Positions 36,116 through 45,862 are shown, counted from the stretch's first letter. The stretch: 64,000 bases of DNA from Subtercola endophyticus (GCF_021044565.1 NZ_CP087997.1:3162001-3226000), one strand, 5' to 3'. A program made the numbers and translations. The notes: generated from the sequence alone by a model not told the origin.

Positions 36116-37189
36116 TCAGGTCAGGGCTTCGGCGACGGGCTCGCGAGCAAACGCAGGCACGGGCTCGCGAGCAAGCGCAGGCACCGGCGCTGCCGCTGCG
36201 GCATAGAGCTCGGCGATCGGCACGCGCCCGGGGGCAGCGCCGTCGCGGGATTCGGCACCCAGAAGGCGCTGCAGCCGCTCGTTGAGCGGAGCATCCACCC
36301 CGGCCAGCCGCGCCGCCAGCACGACTTCGCCGTTGAGGTAGTCCACCTCGCTCGAGGCGCCGCGCGCAAAGCTCTGCCAGGTCGACAGGCGGCCGAGGGT
36401 GTGCCCGGGCACCGGCTCGACCGTGAGCGAGCGACTGTTACTGCCCGCTGCGGTCACCGCCGCAGCATCCGGAACCGCCACCCCCGCGGCCGCCAGCACC
36501 GCCGTCGCCTCTGCGACCACGAGCTTGCGCGCCTCGGCACGTTCCGCATCGCTCGCGTCGAGCACATCGAGCCCGTTGACCACGTTGCCGAGCAGTTTGC
36601 GCGCCTTCCAGGCGCGAATGTCGTGCACGCTGCGCACGTCGTAACCGGCGCTCAGAAGGTCGGCGACGTACCGCTCTTGCTCGTCATCTGCACGCGGATA
36701 CCGCCCGAGCCATGCCACACCCACCGTCGGATACGACGGTGAGACGACCTCGCCCGGCGACAGATAGCTCGCCGCGATGCCGATCGAAACCCCGTACACC
36801 CGAGCGAACCGGCGCAGCGCCAGGTCTTCGGTGCTGAGGCCGTTCTGAAAGGTCAGAATGGGCAGATCGGCACCGAGCAGCGTGGTCTCACCGTTGGCAT
36901 CGAGCACGGGCAGCCAGGCCCACGTGCTGAGAACCGCCTCGGCATCTTGGGTCTTCGTCGCCAGTACGAGTACGTCGTCGTGCCGCAGCTCGAGCTCGTC
37001 GGGCGAGCCGACCACGGCCACCGGCACGGTCTCGGTGACGGCCGGCCGACGCACGGTCAGCCCACGGCTCCGGATGCTCGCGAGATTCTCACCGCGTGCA
37101 ACGAGTACGGCGTCGATACCCGCGAGGTGCAGCTGGGCGGCGAGGGTCGCGCCGATCGCGCCCGCCCCGATGACAACGTACCGCGTCAT
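36116..37189 (-). CDS. Ketopantoate reductase family (PanE/ApbA) oxidoreductase
   Basis: 357 aa. N-terminal Rossmann motif VIGAGAIGATLAAQLH, VLATKTQDAE, QNGLSTED, and the C-terminal domain with KARKLLGNVVNGLD and GASSEVDYLNGEVV, typical of 2-dehydropantoate 2-reductases. The last about 25 residues are a repeat (AREPVPA-type units). It ends the sulfur-type importer/monooxygenase operon and overlaps the ATPase stop (ATGA). It may therefore reduce an imported keto acid rather than serve pantothenate synthesis. Confidence 0.85.
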   Translation of the reverse strand: MTRYVVIGAGAIGATLAAQLHLAGIDAVLVARGENLASIRSRGLTVRRPAVTETVPVAVVGSPDELELRHDDVLVLATKTQDAEAVLSTWAWLPVLDANGETTLLGADLPILTFQNGLSTEDLALRRFARVYGVSIGIAASYLSPGEVVSPSYPTVGVAWLGRYPRADDEQERYVADLLSAGYDVRSVHDIRAWKARKLLGNVVNGLDVLDASDAERAEARKLVVAEATAVLAAAGVAVPDAAAVTAAGSNSRSLTVEPVPGHTLGRLSTWQSFARGASSEVDYLNGEVVLAARLAGVDAPLNERLQRLLGAESRDGAAPGRVPIAELYAAAAAPVPALAREPVPAFAREPVAEALT

Positions 37190-39090
37190 GATGGGACCTC
37201 CTCACGTGAATCGGTAGGTGCCGACGCGGTGCCCGACGCCACGCCGGAAGAAGCCGCGGAAGACGTGGCCGCGGCGACCGACGCTGTGCCGGAAGAAACG
37301 GCGCGAGACGTGGCCGCGGCGACACCGTCCCTCGCCGGCGCTACGGCCGTCGACCGCCCGGGAATCGCGTCGAGCAGCGCCTTCGTGTAGTCGCTCTGCG
37401 GGTTCGCGAACACGTCGATGGTGGCACCCTGCTCCACCAGCACCCCGCGGTTGAGCACGGCGACCCGATGGGCCAGCTGGGCTACGACCGCGAGGTCATG
37501 CGAAATGAACAGGTAGCTGAGCCCGAGCTCGTCTTGCAGCGTGGCCAGCAGCGTCAGAATCTGCTCTTGCACCGACACGTCGAGCGCCGACACCGGCTCG
37601 TCGAGAAACACCAGGTCGGGCTTCAGCGCAAGTGCCCGCGCAATGGCGACTCGCTGGCGCTGCCCGCCCGAGAGCTCGGCGGGGCGGCGGTCGGCGAAGG
37701 CAGTCGGCAATGCGACCTGATCGAGCAGTTCGCGCAGGCGGGCCGAGCGGGATGCCCGATCCCCCACGCCGAACGACACGAGTGGCTCGAGAATCGACTG
37801 CCCGACCGTGAACTTGGGGTCGAGCGACGAGAACGGATTCTGATGCACGAGCTGAAACCGCTTGCGCAACGGACGCAGCTCGCGCCAGCCCGCGTCGGTG
37901 ATGTCGACGCCTTCGAACAGCACTCGGCCGGCTGTGGGTTTCTCGAGCCCCAGCGCGACACGCAGCGTGGTGGTCTTGCCCGACCCCGACTCGCCGACCA
38001 GCCCGACGGTCTGGCCCGCGGGTACATCGATCGACACCGAGTCGATCGCCCGGAACGTACGCTGCCCCTCAGGTGAGCGCGGCAGCCGGTAATCTTTCGT
38101 GACTCCGACGATCGAGAGAATCGGCGTGGCCGTCTCGGCGGCATCGGCAGCGGCAACGGCGGCAGGCGCGCCCGCGCGGTCGGCGACCGCAGCCGAACCG
38201 CCCGCATGCCTAATCTTCACCCGCCCGTCGCTGCTCAGCCCCGGCGCCGCGGCGATCAGCCGCCGTGTGTAGTCCTCTGCCGGCGCCACCAGAATCTCGG
38301 CCGGCCGGCCCTGCTCCACCACGCGGCCGCCCTGCATCACCAGCACCCGGTCGGCGCGGTCGGCCGCGACACCCAGGTCGTGCGTGATGATGAGCAGCGA
38401 AATGCCGCGATCCCGAACCAGCGACTGCAGGTGGTCGAGAATGCGCTTCTGCACGGTGACATCGAGCGCGCTGGTCGGCTCGTCGGCCACGATCAGCTGC
38501 GGCCGCCCGGCCAAGGCGATGGCGATCAGCACCCGCTGCCGCATGCCGCCCGACAGCTCGTGCGGGTATTGCCGTGCCCGAAGTACGGGGTTGTCGAGGC
38601 CTGCCGCTTCGAGCACCTCCACCACTTCGGAGTCGAGCGAGCGCTTCGGCACGTCTCCGCGGCGGCGAACCGCCTCGGCCACCTGCGGCCCGATGCGCAG
38701 CGTCGGGTTGAGGGCGACCATCGGGTCTTGCGGTACAAGCCCGATCACGCGGCCCCGGATGCTCCGCAGCACCTTCTCTGACGCGTGGGTCGTGTCGGCG
38801 CCATCGATGCGGATCGACCCGCCCGACACCTCTCCGCCGCTCGGCAGCAGCCCGAGCAGGGCGTTCGCCGTGGTGCTCTTTCCCGAACCGGACTCGCCCA
38901 CGATCGCGACCGTCTCGCCCGCGGCGATGGCCAGCGTCAGGTCGGAGACGGCGGCAGACTTGCGCCCCTCGCGGCTATACGTCACCGAGAGATTGGTGAT
39001 CTCGACGATGGGCGTCTGCCGGGCATCCGGAGCGGTGACGACACCTTTCGAATCCGCGAGCCGAGGCACGCCAGTCACCTGCGCGCTCAT
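37186..39090 (-). CDS. Fused oligopeptide/nickel-type ABC ATPase (DppD-DppF)
   Basis: Start at ATG 39090 overlapping the permease stop; 634 aa. Domain 1: Walker A GESGSGKST, signature LSGGMRQRV, Walker B LIVADEPTSALD. Domain 2: GESGSGKTT, LSGGQRQRV, LVFLDEPVSALD. Both domains look active. It replaces the usual separate D and F ATPases. The C-terminus carries duplicated Ala/Ser/Thr-rich units (VAAATSRAVSSG, VAAATSSAASSG). Energises import of the ligand bound by the 41124-42782 lipoprotein. Confidence 0.92.
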   Translation of the reverse strand: MSAQVTGVPRLADSKGVVTAPDARQTPIVEITNLSVTYSREGRKSAAVSDLTLAIAAGETVAIVGESGSGKSTTANALLGLLPSGGEVSGGSIRIDGADTTHASEKVLRSIRGRVIGLVPQDPMVALNPTLRIGPQVAEAVRRRGDVPKRSLDSEVVEVLEAAGLDNPVLRARQYPHELSGGMRQRVLIAIALAGRPQLIVADEPTSALDVTVQKRILDHLQSLVRDRGISLLIITHDLGVAADRADRVLVMQGGRVVEQGRPAEILVAPAEDYTRRLIAAAPGLSSDGRVKIRHAGGSAAVADRAGAPAAVAAADAAETATPILSIVGVTKDYRLPRSPEGQRTFRAIDSVSIDVPAGQTVGLVGESGSGKTTTLRVALGLEKPTAGRVLFEGVDITDAGWRELRPLRKRFQLVHQNPFSSLDPKFTVGQSILEPLVSFGVGDRASRSARLRELLDQVALPTAFADRRPAELSGGQRQRVAIARALALKPDLVFLDEPVSALDVSVQEQILTLLATLQDELGLSYLFISHDLAVVAQLAHRVAVLNRGVLVEQGATIDVFANPQSDYTKALLDAIPGRSTAVAPARDGVAAATSRAVSSGTASVAAATSSAASSGVASGTASAPTDSREEVPS

Positions 39091-40067
39091 CGCTGCAGCT
39101 CCTCGATCGACTTCGAGATGTGGTTCAGGCTGAACACCACGAGCCCGACGAAGAGCCCGGGCAGCAGACTCAGCCACGGCGAGGTGATCAAGAAGTTGCG
39201 CCCGTTCGCGATCAGCGTGCCCCACTCGGCCGCGGGCGGAGCCGCACCGAAGCCCAAGAAGCTCAGCGCGGAGATGGCCAGAATCGCCACACCGAAGTCG
39301 AGCACGGCGAGCACGAACACCGGCCCCCACGAGTTCGGCAGAATGTGCCGCACCAGAATGCGCAACCACGACGCGCCGCCGGTGCGAGCAGCCTCGATGT
39401 ACGGCAGATTCTTCACCTTCAGCACCTCGGAGCGGGTGATGCGGGCGAACCCGGGCACGATGCCCACTGCGACCGCGATCGAGATGGGTATCGTTCCGAA
39501 GCCAAGCGCAGTCACGATGACCAGAGCCAGCAGCAGACGCGGAATGGCCAGCATCACGTCGACGAAGCGCATGAAGATCACGTCGATCCAGCCGCCGAAG
39601 AAGCCGGTCACCACGCCGAGAGCAAGGCCCACGATGATGGCGATCGCCACCGCGGCGAGCGTCGCCTGAATGGTGAGCGTCGACCCGTACAGCACCCGGG
39701 TGAACAGGTCGCGACCCAGTTCGTCGGTGCCGAACAGGTGCGCGAGACTCGGCGCCTTCAGCTTGTCGACCGGAACCGTCGCATACGGGTCGTAGTGGGT
39801 GAACACGAACGGAAAGACCGCCGAGATGATCACGAAGACGATGAGCAGTATCGCGACGACCAGTCCCGGCCGGCGAAGCACTCGGCGTGCGGTGTAGGCG
39901 AATCGCTCGCGCCTGGCGCTGCGAGCGGCGACCGGATGCCCGGCCTTCGCCGCGCGCTCAGCATCGCTCGCCGCGCTCTCGCCCGGTGCATCCGGAGCGT
40001 CGTGAGGCGCAAAGGTGCGCTCCTCAGCCTCTTCGAGACTGGTGGTGAAGGCGGTATCGAGTGCCAT
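39087..40067 (-). CDS. Peptide/nickel-type ABC permease, DppC
   Basis: 326 aa: a long cytoplasmic N-terminus, OppC-N type first helix, LFGTDELGRDLFTR, and the EAA loop EAARTGGASWLRILVRHILPNS that contacts the ATPase. The 97-bp gap to the DppB gene upstream contains degenerate GTCGAG-centred repeats. Confidence 0.93.
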   Translation of the reverse strand: MALDTAFTTSLEEAEERTFAPHDAPDAPGESAASDAERAAKAGHPVAARSARRERFAYTARRVLRRPGLVVAILLIVFVIISAVFPFVFTHYDPYATVPVDKLKAPSLAHLFGTDELGRDLFTRVLYGSTLTIQATLAAVAIAIIVGLALGVVTGFFGGWIDVIFMRFVDVMLAIPRLLLALVIVTALGFGTIPISIAVAVGIVPGFARITRSEVLKVKNLPYIEAARTGGASWLRILVRHILPNSWGPVFVLAVLDFGVAILAISALSFLGFGAAPPAAEWGTLIANGRNFLITSPWLSLLPGLFVGLVVFSLNHISKSIEELQR

Positions 40068-40164
40068 GGTGTGCCTTTCGACAGTGGGTCGAGGTGCGGG
40101 AGGTCGAGTTACGGTGGGCCGAACTGCGGAGGGTCGAGCTGCGAGAAGCCGGGGGTCGAACAGA

Positions 40165-41118
40165 TCAGGTGACGCGCTGCCCGTGCACGATGCGAGGGTC
40201 GAGCAGCGGATAGATGAGGTCGATCACGAGGTTGACGACCACGAACAAGGCGGCAGCCATCACGACGATGGCCTGCACCACCGGAATGTCTTGCGCCAGC
40301 ACCGACTCCTGCGCCAGCTCGCCGATGCCGTTGCGAGTGAACACCGTCTCGGCGACCACCGCTTCGGTGAGTGTCGCCCCGAGCAGCAACCCGAGCAGGG
40401 TCAGCGCGGGCAGTGCCGCATTGCGGAAGGCGTGCTTCCACTGGATGACCGAACGTGACAGCCCCTTGGCCCGGGCCGTGACGACATACGGTTCGGCCAG
40501 CGCGTCTTCGAGGCTGCGGGTCAGCACCTGAGCGAGCAGGGCCGCCGTCGGAATCGCCATCATGATCGAGGGCAGCACCAGCGACTGCGGGCCCTTGTCG
40601 CCGGTAGCCGGAAACCAGCGCAGCTGAAAAGCGAACACCTGAATGAGCAGCAGGCCCACGAAGAACGGCGGCAGCGAGACGCCGATGGAGGGCAACCGAG
40701 AAAGAGCGACCTTCAGCCACTTGACGCGGGCGAACACCGCGAGGGATGCCGTACCCACGCCGAGCACGATGGCCAGTGCCACGGCAGAGGCGCCGAGTGC
40801 GAGCGTCGACGGCAGCCGTTGCGAGAGCAGCTGCGTCACCGGAACGTTCTTCGAAATGGACTCACCGAAGTTGCCCGTCACGAAATTGAACAGCTGCGTG
40901 AAGTACTGCACGTACACCGGCTGGTCGAGACCGTACTGGTGCTTGAGGCTGGCCAGCTGCTCGGGGCTGACCTGGGTCACGTCGACGTTCCCGGCCGCGA
41001 GCAGCAGCTGTACCGGATCGCTCGGCAGGAGGTAGAGCACGATGAAGGTCACCGTGTAAGCCGCCCACAGAACGAGCACCGCCTGCAATACGCGGCCGGA
41101 AACGTAACGTGCGTACAT
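40165..41118 (-). CDS. Peptide/nickel-type ABC permease, DppB
   Basis: 317 aa with the N-terminal helix, cytoplasmic/outer loop of DppB permeases (DPVQLLLA, YGLDQPVYVQY), and the EAA loop VTARAKGLSRSVIQWKHAFRNA. Starts 5 nt after the binding-protein stop. Forms the channel with DppC. Confidence 0.93.
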   Translation of the reverse strand: MYARYVSGRVLQAVLVLWAAYTVTFIVLYLLPSDPVQLLLAAGNVDVTQVSPEQLASLKHQYGLDQPVYVQYFTQLFNFVTGNFGESISKNVPVTQLLSQRLPSTLALGASAVALAIVLGVGTASLAVFARVKWLKVALSRLPSIGVSLPPFFVGLLLIQVFAFQLRWFPATGDKGPQSLVLPSIMMAIPTAALLAQVLTRSLEDALAEPYVVTARAKGLSRSVIQWKHAFRNAALPALTLLGLLLGATLTEAVVAETVFTRNGIGELAQESVLAQDIPVVQAIVVMAAALFVVVNLVIDLIYPLLDPRIVHGQRVT

Positions 41119-41123
41119 GATTT

Positions 41124-42782
41124 CTACTGCTCCAACCAGATGTCGTTCGCGCGGAGGAACGCCTCAGAGGTGAAGGCGAAGCCGTGCACCTTCGGCGAGA
41201 CCGCCGAGACCTGGAGGCGCTCGTAGAGCGGGAAGGTCACACCCGCGGTGATGAGCGTCTTCTGCAGATCGGCGTAGGCGGCGGCACGCTGCGTGTCGTC
41301 GGTCGTCTGCAGTCCCTTGGCGAAGTCCGCGCTGATCGTCGCAGCGGTTGCCGCGTCTTGGCTGTTGACCGCGGTGGGGGCCTTGGTCAGGGCCTGGTCG
41401 AAGACAGAACCCAGCACGCTCGGATCGGCCCTCGTGTAGTACGTGCCCACCAGGTCGTAGTCGCCGGCGGCGGTCTTCTGCGTGTACTGAGCGGTGGTGA
41501 CCACGTCGAGAGTGAGGTCGATACCGGCCTGCTTCAACTGGTCTTGCAGCAGCTGGTCGCCGGCTCCGCTCGTGGTGAGCGGTTCATCCAGTGTCAGCTT
41601 CTGACCGTTCTTGTAGCGGTACCCGTCGGGGCCGACGGCCCAGCCGGCCTGGTCGAGCAGTTTCTTCGCACCGTCGAGGTCGAAGGCCAGCAGGCTCGAC
41701 TCGTCGGTGGCGAACGGCGTGGTCGACTCGACCGGGCTCTTCACCACGGGGTAGTCCGCCCAGAACACGGTGGAGGCGTAGGTCGGCCGATCGATGGCCT
41801 TCTGCAGCGCCTGGCGAACCAGCGGGTCGGAAAGCGGCTTGGTGCCGGTGATGTTCGAGGTCAGCACGTAGCTGATGCCGGGCAGCGCGCGGGTCTCGAT
41901 GGTGTCGCCGGCCGCCTTTAGCACCTGCTGGTCGGCGTCGGAGATCGGCAGTCGCGGCCAGGCGATGTCGATCTGGCCGCTCGACAGCTCGCCGTTACGA
42001 ACGCTGTCTTCCTTGATGTAGGTGACATCGATCGCGTCGAGGTAGGCGGCGCCCTCGTTCTTCACCAGGCTCGACGGCCACGCATAGTCGGCACGCTTCG
42101 TCAGGTGCGCGCTCGTTGCGGCGGTGTAGTTGTCGAGCGTGAACGCACCCGAGCCGATGATCGCCCCGGCGCAGCGCGCCTCGGGGGTCTCCTGGTAGGT
42201 CTTCGGGGCCAGGATCGCCAGCGTCGTCGTGGAGGTCGCCTGCAAGAAGGCCGCGTTCGGCGTCTTGAAGTTCACTTGCACGTGGGTCGGGTCGATCACC
42301 GTGGTCGAGTCGTAGCCGGCGAGGTAGCTGACGCCGAGCAGCGACTTGGCGCCGAGGGCGTAGGTCGCATCCAGGGCCGTCTTCACCGCGGTGGCGTCGA
42401 ACTTCTCGCCGTCGCTGAATGTGACGCCGTCGCGCAGGGTGAAGGTGAACTGGGTGGCGTTGTCGTTCGTGGTCCAGCTGGTGGCCAGCCACGGCACGAT
42501 CTTGCCGGTGTCGGGGTCTTGGTCGGTGAGCGAGTCGGCGATCTGGCGGTCGATGGAGCGCGACTCGATCCAGTACACCTGGTTCGGGTCGATGCAGCCC
42601 TGCTGGTCGTCCCAGAAGGCGAGCTTGAGGGTGCCGCCGGCCACCGGGGTCGCGGTGTCGCCGGTCGACGAGGCGTCAGACGACGACCCCGAGCATCCGG
42701 TCAGTGCGGTGAGGGCTGCGATCGTGACGACGCTGGCGGCGACCGCCCAGCGACGTTTCAGTCGGAGTGGATTAAACGACAT
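41124..42782 (-). CDS. ABC transporter substrate-binding lipoprotein, SBP family 5
   Basis: 552 aa, signal peptide with lipobox LTGC (Cys30), then the family 5 fold: LATSWTTNDNATQFTFTLRDGVTFSDG and the characteristic late QALQKAIDR. Family 5 proteins bind peptides, nickel complexes, glutathione or, in sulfur operons, organosulfur compounds. Gene neighbours (two flavin monooxygenase-type enzymes) favour an organosulfur ligand here; inference. Confidence 0.9.
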   Translation of the reverse strand: MSFNPLRLKRRWAVAASVVTIAALTALTGCSGSSSDASSTGDTATPVAGGTLKLAFWDDQQGCIDPNQVYWIESRSIDRQIADSLTDQDPDTGKIVPWLATSWTTNDNATQFTFTLRDGVTFSDGEKFDATAVKTALDATYALGAKSLLGVSYLAGYDSTTVIDPTHVQVNFKTPNAAFLQATSTTTLAILAPKTYQETPEARCAGAIIGSGAFTLDNYTAATSAHLTKRADYAWPSSLVKNEGAAYLDAIDVTYIKEDSVRNGELSSGQIDIAWPRLPISDADQQVLKAAGDTIETRALPGISYVLTSNITGTKPLSDPLVRQALQKAIDRPTYASTVFWADYPVVKSPVESTTPFATDESSLLAFDLDGAKKLLDQAGWAVGPDGYRYKNGQKLTLDEPLTTSGAGDQLLQDQLKQAGIDLTLDVVTTAQYTQKTAAGDYDLVGTYYTRADPSVLGSVFDQALTKAPTAVNSQDAATAATISADFAKGLQTTDDTQRAAAYADLQKTLITAGVTFPLYERLQVSAVSPKVHGFAFTSEAFLRANDIWLEQ

Positions 42783-42851
42783 GGTTCTGTGATTTTCCTT
42801 GCTGTGGAGTGGACAGGTGGTGCTGGTGAGCAGGCGTCGGCGCGGAGCGCG

Positions 42852-44111
42852 TCAGACGACCGGAGAAACGTACGAGGCGAGAACGCGCTTGCCGGCGATC
42901 AGCAGAGCGGCGTCGTCTTGCGGGGGGTGCACCCGCGAGCACAACACGTCGCGCAGGTGGCGCTCGAGCGGATTGTTGCGGGTGAGGCCCGGGTTGCCCA
43001 GGGCGCCGACCGCGGTCTGCACGGCAGTAATAGAGGAGCGGGTGATGATGAGCTTCGCGAGCAGCGAGCGCTGCAGGGCATCCTGATCGCCTTGGTCGAT
43101 GCGCGATGCGAGGCCGTAGAGCACTTCTTCGGCCTGCACCAGCTGCGCCTCGATCTCGCCGGCGATCGACTGGATGCGCTCAGTCGTGGCGATCGGCCGC
43201 CCGAGCGAGCTCGGAACCCGCTCGTTGGTGAAGGTCGTGAAGAACTTCTGCGCGGCGCGGGCGACGCCGAGGTAGAGAGCGCTGATCGAGAGGCCGATGC
43301 CGCCGGATCCGCCCTTCTCGTTCGGCGCCTTCGACAGGGGCACACCACGGAAGTTCTCGAACGGAACCTCGACGTTCGTGTAGATGATGTCGTGCGTGCT
43401 CGTGGCGCGGAGGCCCAGGTGATCCCAGGTCTTCACGATCTCGATTCCCGGCGTGCCCGCGGGAACGATGACGTGGCCGATCAGCGGGTCTTCGTCATCG
43501 GTGGCGGCCCAGACCGCGTGATAGACGAGCCCCTCAGAGCCGGTGCCGAAGCCCTTGTGACCGTTGAGCAGCCAGCCGGTGTCGGTGCGCTCGACGCGTG
43601 TGGCGGGCAGGCCGCCGCGGGCCGGAGCGCCCAATTCGGGTTCGGCGCGGATGGCGTTGACCAGCGACGGGCGCTCGAGCGATTCGGCGACGAGCCGCTC
43701 ATAGACGCCGGCGGGCCAGAGTCCGCGGTCGGCTTCGACGCCGCCGGTCGCCGCGGTCGACTGCGCCTGAAAGACGTGCTGAAAGACCGTCATCGCCGTC
43801 AGCAGGGCGACCGACGGGTCACCCTCGCCGAGCGCCTGAAAAACGCGGGCGAACTCGCTGCTCGACACGTTGCGGCCGCCGTAGACCTCGCCGATGCCGA
43901 GTCGTAGCAGCCCGGCATCGTGCACGACCTGGATTCCCGCCCAGGGAAAATCGCCGGTGCGGTCGTATTCGGCAGCGGTCTCGGCGAGTTTCGCGGTCAC
44001 CGCGGCGAGGGCTGCGGGGCTGGTGTCGACGGGCGGCAAGAGTGTTTCTGCGCCGGTGCTCTGCTGGGCATCCGCCCGGCCGTCACCCGGCCGCGATTCG
44101 AGCAGGGTCAT
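42852..44111 (-). CDS. Acyl-CoA dehydrogenase-fold flavoprotein, DszC/SfnB-like
   Basis: 419 aa with acyl-CoA dehydrogenase N-, middle and C-terminal domains (GDFPWAGIQVVHDAGLLRLGI, LNGHKGFGTGSEGL, and the AVGALGNPG helix). SfnB and DszC are members of this fold that act with FMNH2 and oxygen on sulfones or thiophenes. Its start overlaps the LLM monooxygenase stop (ATGA), so the two are co-translated. A plain acyl-CoA dehydrogenase role is unlikely given these partners. Confidence 0.82.
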   Translation of the reverse strand: MTLLESRPGDGRADAQQSTGAETLLPPVDTSPAALAAVTAKLAETAAEYDRTGDFPWAGIQVVHDAGLLRLGIGEVYGGRNVSSSEFARVFQALGEGDPSVALLTAMTVFQHVFQAQSTAATGGVEADRGLWPAGVYERLVAESLERPSLVNAIRAEPELGAPARGGLPATRVERTDTGWLLNGHKGFGTGSEGLVYHAVWAATDDEDPLIGHVIVPAGTPGIEIVKTWDHLGLRATSTHDIIYTNVEVPFENFRGVPLSKAPNEKGGSGGIGLSISALYLGVARAAQKFFTTFTNERVPSSLGRPIATTERIQSIAGEIEAQLVQAEEVLYGLASRIDQGDQDALQRSLLAKLIITRSSITAVQTAVGALGNPGLTRNNPLERHLRDVLCSRVHPPQDDAALLIAGKRVLASYVSPVV

Positions 44112-45292
44112 GACCGAACGCTCGCTTCTGCCAGCGCAACGCTGCCTTCGGCGAGACCGCCGAGGTGCTCGGCCTGCAGCGAGCCCTTCTGGCCCGTGCG
44201 TTCGCGGTGCGCGAGCTCTTCGCGCACCAGGGGGATGACGTAGCGGCCATAGTCGACCGCGTCGTTGAGGTTGTCGTAGCCGCGGATCGAGATGAGGTCG
44301 GCGCCGAGGTCGACGTAGTCGAGAATCGCCGCGGCCACCGTCTCGGGTGTGCCGACGAGAGCGGTCGAGGCGCCCTGAGCTCCCGTGGCCGTCGCGGTCG
44401 GAGTCCAGAGAGCGCGGTCGTGCAGGTCTCCGCCGGCCGCGATGTTCAGCAGGCGCTGCGAGCCGACGTTGGCCGGCGCGTTGCCCGTGGGCACCTGGCG
44501 CCAGAGCGAACCCTTACTGGTTCCGCCTGTGGCCCGCTCCTGCAGAATCGAGAGCGTGTTGTGCGCCTTCTCCCAGGCGAGCTCCTCGGTCGGCGCGATG
44601 ATCGGACGGAACGTCACCCAGGTGCGCGGCGTATCGGTACGACCGGCGAGACGGGACTGCTCCGCGACGCGGTCGATCTGCTCCTGCGTCTCTTTCAGTG
44701 GCTCGCCCCAGAGCCCGAAGATGTCGCCGAGCGCTCCTCCGACCCGGTAGGCGTCAGCGGATGATCCGCCCACCGAGATCGGAATCGTACCGTTCACCGG
44801 CCGGACCACCGACACGAAATCCTCGAACGAGTAATACGTGCCCTTGTGGTCGAAGCGCTCGGTGTTGTTCCACACCTTGCGGAGAATCTGGATGTACTCC
44901 TCCTGCCGCGCGTACCGCTCGGTCTTGTTCAGGCGGTCACCCTCCCGCGCCTGCTCCGCGTCACTGCCGCCTGCGATGAAGTGCACCACGGCCCGGCCGT
45001 TGCTCAGCTGATCGAGCGTCGCCAACGCCTTCGCGGCCACCGTCGGGTAGATCGTGTTCGGGCGCAGAGCGATGATCGGCTTGATGCGCTCGGTGTACTG
45101 CGTGACCGCCGCGGCGATGGTGAACGGGTCGTGGCCCGGCGAACCGTAGGGCACCAGCGTGTAATCGAAGCCGCCGTCTTCGAGAATGCGCGAGTAACGC
45201 TTCAGGTAGACGGGGTCGAGCCGAAAGTCATTGACGCCATTGATCTCGTTGGCGGCGTTGACGTTGATGGCGCTGATGAATTCGACAGACAT
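44108..45292 (-). CDS. LLM-class FMNH2-dependent monooxygenase, SsuD-like
   Basis: 394 aa, luciferase-like fold: N-terminal FISAINVNA, DYTLVPYGSPGHDPFTIAA, and the conserved VHFIAGGSDAEQAREGD segment found in SsuD/SfnG-type alkanesulfonate and sulfone monooxygenases. Releases sulfite from organosulfonates using reduced flavin. First gene of the importer operon; 128 nt separate it from a Cys-rich leader ORF. No flavin reductase gene is in the operon. Confidence 0.87.
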   Translation of the reverse strand: MSVEFISAINVNAANEINGVNDFRLDPVYLKRYSRILEDGGFDYTLVPYGSPGHDPFTIAAAVTQYTERIKPIIALRPNTIYPTVAAKALATLDQLSNGRAVVHFIAGGSDAEQAREGDRLNKTERYARQEEYIQILRKVWNNTERFDHKGTYYSFEDFVSVVRPVNGTIPISVGGSSADAYRVGGALGDIFGLWGEPLKETQEQIDRVAEQSRLAGRTDTPRTWVTFRPIIAPTEELAWEKAHNTLSILQERATGGTSKGSLWRQVPTGNAPANVGSQRLLNIAAGGDLHDRALWTPTATATGAQGASTALVGTPETVAAAILDYVDLGADLISIRGYDNLNDAVDYGRYVIPLVREELAHRERTGQKGSLQAEHLGGLAEGSVALAEASVRS

Positions 45293-45420
45293 GGGTGTGC
45301 TTTCTGATGGGGGCCGGCGGGGCAGATGCCGAAAACGGCAGAGAGAACAAACGTGGCAACGAGCCGCGTCAGTGCGGGAGAGAGGTGAGGGTGATCAGGC
45401 GGCGAAGCTCGAGCGGAGCC

Positions 45421-45534
45421 TCAGGCTGCTGAACACAGACAGGAACATCGACACGCGACGCTCCCGCTCAGCATTCGTGCGCGCATCATCGACTCAGCCG
45501 CAACGGGCGAGGTTTCGAGAGCGATCACGGACAT
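45421..45534 (-). CDS. Cysteine-rich leader peptide
   Basis: 37-aa ORF from ATG 45534 (internal Met starts would give 22 or 17 aa). It ends ACRCSCLCSAA: four Cys in seven residues just before the stop. It sits on the same strand and 128 nt upstream of the SsuD-like gene. Polycysteine uORFs upstream of sulfur-acquisition operons are known in actinobacteria, where slow decoding of Cys codons when cysteine is scarce controls downstream expression. Ribosome-binding site is weak (GGGG). A strong terminator/antiterminator pair is not evident downstream; only a small GCCG-TTTT-CGGC stem is. Confidence 0.65.
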   Translation of the reverse strand: MSVIALETSPVAAESMMRARMLSGSVACRCSCLCSAA

Positions 45535-45862
45535 AACCCCAAAACTACTTCGCAGTCCCAAAGGGCGTCCAACTGTATTACCTAATGTGAATCGATCAGC
45601 CCCAGCGATGGTTCGCCGCCGCCGTCTCTCCATCGATCGTGCACTTGATCTTCCTCGCGCAGACGCTTATTCTCTTTCGGGGGGCAAAAACAACAAATAG
45701 TCGCTTTTGCCATGATTGGTTTCGGGGCTCTGTTAATGGCGTTAATGGCGCACGTTCGCTCTCTTGTCGTGACCGCACTGACGGATCTCACTGTCAGCAT
45801 GGAAACAGCGTCACGAGGAAGAGTCCAAGCAACCACACCTCGATCACTTGGGATCTCGGGCA
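45535..45862. other. Gene-free stretch before the accessory patch
   Basis: 328 bp with lower GC than its surroundings and no ORF with a convincing protein pattern on either strand. It must contain the promoter for the leader ORF/sulfur operon (minus) and perhaps one for the 45863 gene (plus). Confidence 0.5.
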
